The translations under genes were made by a program, and so were the position numbers. DNA of 8,971 nt from JBEIUO01 sp964549785. GTDB lineage: Bacteria; Planctomycetota; Phycisphaerae; Phycisphaerales; UBA1924. The stretch's first letter is position 1. Every line of letters begins with the position of its first letter. Below the pieces are notes generated by a model that made no database searches, was not told the origin of the DNA, and worked only from the letters and a program-made list of their open reading frames with translations. The stretch lies in assembly GCA_964549785.1 (NCBI GenBank), contig CAZJXA010000138.1, forward strand, positions 1 to 8,971, in the 5' to 3' direction. Shown one piece after another: positions 5,633-8,971 of this stretch.

Positions 5633-6870
5633 CACTTCAAGCCGGCTTTGCCCACCCGCGGCGGGGCGGGGCGTACATGCTTGTCTTGGGTGCCACGACC
5701 CTTCTGACTGTTCTGGGACTCTCGTCGATGATCATCGCACGCCTCGAACGGAACGTCGCCAAGGACGCGGGGTCGGGCCCGCAGGCCCGCCTGGTCGCCG
5801 CGAGCGGGCTCGAACTCGCGGTCAACACCATCAGCGCGGCGTCGTCCTCGCGGGCGACGGTTGGCAGCCCGTTCTACTCCGGAGGCGGCCCTGGTGGAAC
5901 CACGCTTACCGTCACCATCACGGACCCGGACGACGGCAACCTGACCGACTCGGAGACCGACTCCCTGTCGGTTGATTCGACCGCCGCGCATCGCGGCCTG
6001 ACGTTCCGCACCAGAGCGACGTTTGATCCCGAGTTCGTCGCGAATCCGCGATTGGCCTACGGCGTGGTGGCGGAAGGGGGCATGACCTTCAACAGCGCGA
6101 CCGTCTTCAGTAGTGCCGGTTTGTTTTCCGGCGGGGGCGTCTCCACGAACTCGTCCACGATTGTGGGCCAATTGCGGGCGGTCGGCACCGCCTCCGGCAG
6201 CGGCTACACGCCAGCGGCACTGAACAATCAACCCGCGCTGCCCGCCGTCGACGCGTCGGTGTTCTCGCGATGGACAAGCGTTGCCACCGCAATCAGTATC
6301 AGCAGCCTCTCCGGTAAGAAGTTAGAGAACGTGGTTCTGGGGCCCAACTTGAACCCCTACGGGGCCGGCAACGCCCAGGGCATCTATGTCATCGATTGCG
6401 GCGGCCAGGAGATCAATGTTGCGGACATGCGGCTGCGCGGGACGCTCATCCTCATCAACCCCGATCCAACGAGCGAGTTCAACGGGTTTGTGACTATGGA
6501 GCCCAACTCCCCGGACGCGCCGGTACTCCTCGTCAGCGGGTCGATGATCATGGATCTCAAGCCCGGGGATTTTAGCGAGAGCGTGGAGAACCGTAACTTG
6601 AACCCGCCCGGTGCGGCGTACGACGGCGTCACCGACAGCGACAAGAATGATGTATATGCGCCCGTTTTATCCGGGCTGGTATACGTCAGCGGGAATCTCA
6701 CACTCAAACAGTCGTCGACGTTCGACGGGGTGCTGTTGGTGGGCGGGACGCTGATTGTCGACAAAAATCTCGTGGTTTGGCACCGGGCCCCTTTGCCCAC
6801 GCCCCTGGGCTTCCGCACGTTCAGTGAATGGAATCTTGACGCCGCGACCCTCCGACGCATCGTTGAGTAG
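5629..6870 (+). CDS. GspK/PilX-like tip protein with a beta-helix-like body
   Basis: The precursor has 413 residues. The N-terminus has Arg-Arg-Gly13-Gly14 then 'AYMLVLGATTLLTVLGLSSMII', the hydrophobic stalk. As is typical of GspK and PilX, no Glu is found at +5; cleavage after Gly14 is likely. 'GPQARLVAASGLELAVNTI' (50-68) matches the 'A..lA.sGle.A...l' helix after the stalk. Beyond about residue 140 the protein does not look like the standard GspK domain. It is Gly/Ser/Asn-rich with repeated short strands, such as 'GIYVIDCGGQEINVADMRLRG', 'VLLVSGSMIMDL' and 'GLVYVSGNLTLKQSSTFDGVLLVGGTLIVDKNLVV' split over 350-383. This spacing suggests a right-handed beta-helix-like fold, as in bactofilin-type or PilX-associated domains. 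The protein probably caps the pseudopilus. It ends six bases from the convergent regulator gene. Domain identity is inferred from pattern only. Confidence 0.7.
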   Translation: MTLQAGFAHPRRGGAYMLVLGATTLLTVLGLSSMIIARLERNVAKDAGSGPQARLVAASGLELAVNTISAASSSRATVGSPFYSGGGPGGTTLTVTITDPDDGNLTDSETDSLSVDSTAAHRGLTFRTRATFDPEFVANPRLAYGVVAEGGMTFNSATVFSSAGLFSGGGVSTNSSTIVGQLRAVGTASGSGYTPAALNNQPALPAVDASVFSRWTSVATAISISSLSGKKLENVVLGPNLNPYGAGNAQGIYVIDCGGQEINVADMRLRGTLILINPDPTSEFNGFVTMEPNSPDAPVLLVSGSMIMDLKPGDFSESVENRNLNPPGAAYDGVTDSDKNDVYAPVLSGLVYVSGNLTLKQSSTFDGVLLVGGTLIVDKNLVVWHRAPLPTPLGFRTFSEWNLDAATLRRIVE

Positions 6871-6876
6871 GGTTGT

Positions 6877-7716
6877 TCAGCGGCCCGGCGGCTTAAAGAG
6901 CCTGGGATAGGTTTCGACGAGGGCGACGGGATCGGATAATGCTCGTGGCCGGCAGAGGCCGGCCCGGACCGCACGCTTGGCCATTTCCGACTTGGAGCAT
7001 CCGCCCATTTTCTTGGACATTGAGGCGCAGTGGTTGTGGATCGTCCGGGGGCTGAGATTCAGCGTGGAAGCGATCACGGCGGTCTTCATGCCGTCGCCGA
7101 TGAGCCGGATGATCTCGAGTTCGCGGCGTGACAGCTTCGCGAGCGGGCCGAGGGCCTCGGCCCGGGTGTCGGACGAGCCCAGGAGCGGGGCGATGGTGTC
7201 GATGCTATCGATGGGGTGTTCGAGGTCCGGGGCTCCGTGGGAGACGATGAGCACATGATCGAATCGTCCCGAACCCGAATTGACGGGCACGAAGTGGGAA
7301 CGCCGCAACTCGCCTCGGTAGAGCAGGGGCTCGACCTGGACGCGGCCGGAGAGAAGTGCGTTCGTGATGAACGACCGCATCACCCCGGCAAGGGCATCGG
7401 AGAACCGGAGTCCGAGCGGGGTGCCGACCATCTCCTGGGACTTGGCGCCCACGATGGAAGCGCCGGTTGGGTTGGCGTATACAACATTGAAAGTGTCATC
7501 GACGAGGTAGACTGAGGCGCCGCTGCACGCCACCAGGGCGTCCCACGCCACATGGTCGCGAAGCCAATCGGGAACCGTCGGTTCGTCGATGACCGGACGT
7601 GGGTGCGGTGGCGCGGGGCATCGCGGCAGGGGGTCGGTGCGAACGAGGATGATCTGGGGGTGCGCAACCGCGGAATGGGCGAGTGGGTCGGGTCGGCTCT
7701 GCATGCGTGGCACCAT
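6877..7716 (-). CDS. PAS-domain LuxR/GerE-type transcriptional regulator
   Basis: The predicted protein has 279 residues from ATG 7716. An in-frame TTG at 7821 would add 35 residues of Arg/Gly/Pro-rich sequence, and ATG 7704 is a slightly shorter option; none has a good Shine-Dalgarno, so the start is uncertain. Residues 58-160 look like a single PAS sensor domain: 'ALVACSGASVYLVDDTFNVVYANPTGASIVG' across 60-90, then a strand 'HVLIVSHGA' near 154-162. Residues 193-253 form a GerE DNA-binding domain: 'LSRRELEIIRLIGDGMKTAVIA', the recognition-helix region 'LNLSPRTIHNHCASMSKKMG' and 'SKSEMAKRAVRAGL'. All key positions match, including the Arg-Glu pair and 'SPRTIHNH'. There is no receiver domain, so control is probably by ligand or cofactor binding to the PAS domain rather than phosphorylation. 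The target is unknown; convergence on the pseudopilus operon makes it a candidate regulator only. Confidence 0.85.
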   Translation of the reverse strand: MVPRMQSRPDPLAHSAVAHPQIILVRTDPLPRCPAPPHPRPVIDEPTVPDWLRDHVAWDALVACSGASVYLVDDTFNVVYANPTGASIVGAKSQEMVGTPLGLRFSDALAGVMRSFITNALLSGRVQVEPLLYRGELRRSHFVPVNSGSGRFDHVLIVSHGAPDLEHPIDSIDTIAPLLGSSDTRAEALGPLAKLSRRELEIIRLIGDGMKTAVIASTLNLSPRTIHNHCASMSKKMGGCSKSEMAKRAVRAGLCRPRALSDPVALVETYPRLFKPPGR

Positions 7717-7798
7717 TTCCTGTTCCGGGGGAGAACGACGAGATCGTCCTCCCCCTTTTCGATTTCCGACAACGGAATCCCCCAACGCGACCCGGTGG

Positions 7799-7830
7799 CT
7801 GAGGGGCGGTTTCCTTTGCAAACCGCTCAG
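7799..7830. repeat. Imperfect hairpin in the presumed leader of the PAS-LuxR gene
   Basis: CTGA, a three-base GGG bulge, then GCGGTTT, a seven-base loop and a perfect AAACCGC followed by TCAG. The stem is 7 + 4 pairs. It lies about 83 to 114 bases upstream of ATG 7716. There is no T-run after it on either strand, so it is more like a leader structure or an operator dyad than a terminator. The alternative TTG start at 7821 falls inside it, an extra reason to prefer a downstream start. Confidence 0.5.
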
Positions 7831-7883
7831 GCCCTCTTATGGGATAGAGGCGGAAAGGATTCATCGGCGCGGGGATTTGGGGA

Positions 7884-7912
7884 ATTTTGCAAACTAGGGA
7901 CAACGCTGGCAA
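7884..7912 (-). promoter_or_regulatory. Candidate sigma70-type promoter for the PAS-LuxR gene
   Basis: On the - strand, TTGCCA (7912-7907; five of six to TTGACA) is followed by a 17-base spacer and CAAAAT (7889-7884; four of six to TATAAT). Transcription would start near 7877 and give a leader of about 160 bases before ATG 7716. The -10 region overlaps one TTTGCAAA palindrome and the -35 lies in a duplicated GCTGGCAA. Match by eye only. Confidence 0.35.
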
Positions 7913-8027
7913 TGCTGGCAAGAGAAACGCCTACCAGCGGCGGCCCTGGCGTTGGCACGCGGCCTCAGCAATCCATAAGACGTGCGAGCCCCGTCCAGTT
8001 GTCTATGCGTACCGGCGCCGCCCGGGT

Positions 8028-8870
8028 TTATCCGGATTCGGCGATGGTGAGTTCGACGAGGGCGGGGGTGAGGAAAATAGCAGATGAGCAAATAGCAGAC
8101 GGCAAATCGGAGGAGAGGCTTGCAGGGAGAGTGCGCGTGGTCTGTAGGACGGGGTGGAGTGCGGGCAACGTGAGGTCGCGGCCGGTCGCTCGTGTTCGGG
8201 GGTCTGCGGCGGAGATGATGGAAGTCGCTTCCGGGGCGGCGTCGGGAGGCGTTGAAGTTGAGATCTGAGATTTGGGAGTTTGGAAAGGGACGGGGACGGG
8301 AGAGGAAGAATTGGAACTTTGCGGTTTGAGAGTTGGGGCCGGAGCCGGAGACGGGATGCACGTGCTTGCGCCCGGGGCGGTCGCGGACGGTGCTTCCGGA
8401 GTTGCGAGGGCGGCTTGGGCCGCTGTGCCTGTGCTTTCGCCTTGGGCGGTCGCGGCGGGGGCTGTGGACGGCGCGCGGGGCTTTGGGTTGAGAGGGGTGT
8501 TGATGGTGCTGAGCCGCATGAGGAGCCCGCAGGCGCGGCGGGCGGATTCGTGGGTGCGTGATCGGATGCTGACGAGCCGCAGGTCGCGCGTGTCTTGCGG
8601 GGTGCGGTCGAGGAGGTGGAGGGATTCCTTGAGGATGGTCTTGAGCGCGGTGACGACCAGCGGGAGCGAGTTGGCGCAGACGAGACGGGTGCGCATGAGC
8701 ATGGCGGAGTGCAGCGCGGCGATGCGGGTTTGAACTTGCTCGGTTTCGAGCCAGAGGGTGAGTTCCTCCAAGGAGGTTTCGGCCATGTCGGCGACGTCGC
8801 GCAGGGAAAGATCGGCGCTGCAGAGGGCGTCGATGAGGCGGGTGGAGAGGGTTGGAGTGGGGAGGAACAT
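8028..8870 (-). CDS. Hypothetical protein: HTH-like N-terminal half, low-complexity C-terminal half
   Basis: The predicted protein has 280 residues; I do not recognise a named family. Residues 10-120 are helical and well composed, with 'LSLRDVADMAETSLEELTLWLE' (21-42) fitting a helix-turn-helix in which a Ser/Leu-rich helix leads to 'A..tS...L..WL'. Then come 'VQTRIAALHSAMLMRTRLVCANSLPLVVTALKTIL' (split over 46-80) and an Arg-rich helix 105-119. From about 125 to the end it is Pro/Ala/Ser/Thr-rich, with a repeated 'ATA(Q/P)G(E/A)ST' peptide at 139-147 and 163-170, and uses more A/T-ending codons than the N-terminal half. No signal peptide or membrane helix is seen. ATG 8870 has no Shine-Dalgarno. 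The frame stays open upstream to the window edge but has no ATG, GTG or TTG there, so an off-window start cannot be excluded. A DNA-binding or terminase-small-subunit-like role is possible but unproven. Confidence 0.55.
   Translation of the reverse strand: MFLPTPTLSTRLIDALCSADLSLRDVADMAETSLEELTLWLETEQVQTRIAALHSAMLMRTRLVCANSLPLVVTALKTILKESLHLLDRTPQDTRDLRLVSIRSRTHESARRACGLLMRLSTINTPLNPKPRAPSTAPAATAQGESTGTAAQAALATPEAPSATAPGASTCIPSPAPAPTLKPQSSNSSSPVPVPFQTPKSQISTSTPPDAAPEATSIISAADPRTRATGRDLTLPALHPVLQTTRTLPASLSSDLPSAICSSAIFLTPALVELTIAESG
8090..8146. repeat. Copy A of a dispersed repeat, within the 3' end of the hypothetical gene
   Basis: It starts with an AAATAGCAGA-type unit, then GGCAAATCGGAGGAGAGGCT (8101-8120), and ends in GGTCTGTA (8139-8146). 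Copy B at 8875-8932 matches 19 of 20 in the central block, all eight bases of the end block, and roughly three quarters overall by hand alignment. Just before copy A, another AAATAGCAGATGAGC-like unit adds a short degenerate tandem array (about 8075-8108). Confidence 0.6.
8362..8455. repeat. Pair of 25-base near-identical direct repeats inside the hypothetical gene
   Basis: Copies at 8362-8386 and 8431-8455 differ at three positions and share an exact GGGCGGTCGCGG. Their 69-base offset is 23 codons, so they encode the in-phase peptide repeat ATA(Q/P)G(E/A)ST. This suggests an old tandem duplication within the low-complexity C-terminal half. Confidence 0.6.
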
Positions 8871-8971
8871 GGGTAAATGGGCAGATAGGCAAATCGGAGA
8901 AGAGGCTCGAAGGAGGAGCGCGGCGGTCTGTAAGAAGGAGGCGCGGGCCCGCGGAGTGAGCGCGCGGGTGG
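8871..8971. other. Window end upstream of the hypothetical gene
   Basis: Apart from repeat copy B, these 101 bases hold a G+C-rich stretch with GCGCGGGCCCGCG-like symmetry (about 8941-8953). No start codon, promoter or RNA gene could be supported. Confidence 0.4.
8875..8932. repeat. Copy B of the dispersed repeat, directly upstream of the hypothetical gene
   Basis: It begins four bases before ATG 8870 (on the - strand) and covers about the next 58 bases, with the central block at 8888-8907 and the GGTCTGTA block at 8925-8932. It has the same orientation as copy A, so the two flank most of the gene as direct repeats about 785 bases apart. It may be part of the gene's leader, or the tail of another related gene beyond the window. 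Confidence 0.55.

Larger units (their letters stand above)
7717..8027 (-). other. Intergenic region upstream of the PAS-LuxR gene
   Basis: This stretch of about 310 bases separates the two - strand genes. It holds a candidate promoter (7884-7912), a bulged hairpin (7799-7830), two TTTGCAAA palindromes (7815-7822 and 7886-7893) and a direct repeat GCTGGCAA (7905-7912, 7914-7921), described in separate entries or findings. A 6-base inverted repeat, AACGCC/GGCGTT (7926-7931 and 7948-7953), is also present about 75 bases past the stop of the hypothetical gene; its 16-base loop and poor T-tract make it weak as a terminator. No tRNA or likely small gene was found. Confidence 0.6.

Noticed and set aside
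6778..6798. TGGCACC...TTGC resembling a sigma54 promoter
   Set aside because: The spacing between the two blocks is too long for sigma54 and the site lies inside the GspK-like gene near its end, pointing at no downstream + strand gene.
7926..7953. Inverted repeat AACGCC/GGCGTT as a terminator of the hypothetical gene
   Set aside because: Stem of six pairs, 16-base loop and only TCTCTT after it; too weak to call.
7552..8268. + strand open frame over the regulator's N-terminus and the hypothetical gene's 3' end
   Set aside because: It overlaps two better-supported - strand genes, is Arg/Gly/Ser-rich and shows no domain or ribosome site.
8272..8876. + strand open frames (8272-8733, 8595-8876) opposite the hypothetical gene
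   Set aside because: Gly/Arg/Val-rich products without motifs. The - strand frame has better codon use and an HTH-like segment in its N-terminal half, so it was preferred, though not with certainty.
1..8971. tRNA, rRNA, CRISPR array, insertion sequence or phage integration site
   Set aside because: No cloverleaf with a GGTTCGA-type arm, no regularly spaced identical repeats, no transposase or integrase motif, and no terminal inverted repeats were seen.

Overview
The window is G+C-rich, about two thirds G+C by eye, with third codon positions mostly G or C. It looks like a chromosomal segment of a Planctomycetota bacterium, most likely of the Phycisphaerae. The basis is a type IV pilus/type II secretion hybrid cluster of a kind I associate with that phylum, pseudopilins with planctomycete-style C-terminal domains, and sparse Shine-Dalgarno use. 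This is judged from gene style only; no rRNA or other marker is present.

Layout. Bases 1-6870, all on the + strand, form one compact gene train for an inner-membrane assembly platform and a pseudopilus. In order: the 3' part of a PilM-like actin-fold protein (1-636), PilN-like (633-1277), PilO-like (1321-1929), a membrane-anchored PilP/GspB/GspC-like periplasmic protein (1982-2593), a 266-base gap, a GspG-like major pseudopilin (2860-3327), a GspH/FimT-like (3327-3968), a GspJ/PilW-like (3968-5110), a GspI/PilV-like (5114-5632) and a GspK/PilX-like protein (5629-6870). Several stops overlap the next start (GTGA, TGATG, ATGA), which points to an operon with translational coupling. The cluster enters from beyond the left edge, where the ATPase, platform protein and secretin would be expected.

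Bases 6877-7716 (- strand) encode a PAS-LuxR/GerE transcription regulator that converges on the operon with a 6-base gap. Its upstream region (7717-8027) holds a candidate promoter, an imperfect hairpin and two TTTGCAAA palindromes. Bases 8028-8870 (- strand) encode a hypothetical protein with an HTH-like N-terminal half and a low-complexity Pro/Ala/Ser/Thr C-terminal half. That half contains short DNA repeats, one of which recurs immediately upstream of the start codon.

How the genes work together. In related systems PilM, PilN, PilO and PilP form the cytoplasm-to-periplasm alignment complex. The GspG-like protein would be the main pseudopilus subunit, and the H, I, J and K-like proteins would form its initiating tip. 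The most unusual features are at that predicted tip. The GspJ-like protein carries an extra inserted beta-sandwich-like domain of about 155 residues. The GspK-like protein has a beta-helix-like body instead of the usual GspK domain. Two of the minor pseudopilins have Ala rather than Gly before the prepilin peptidase cut. Together these suggest a pseudopilus with a specialised binding tip, possibly for a surface polymer or glycan. That function is inference.
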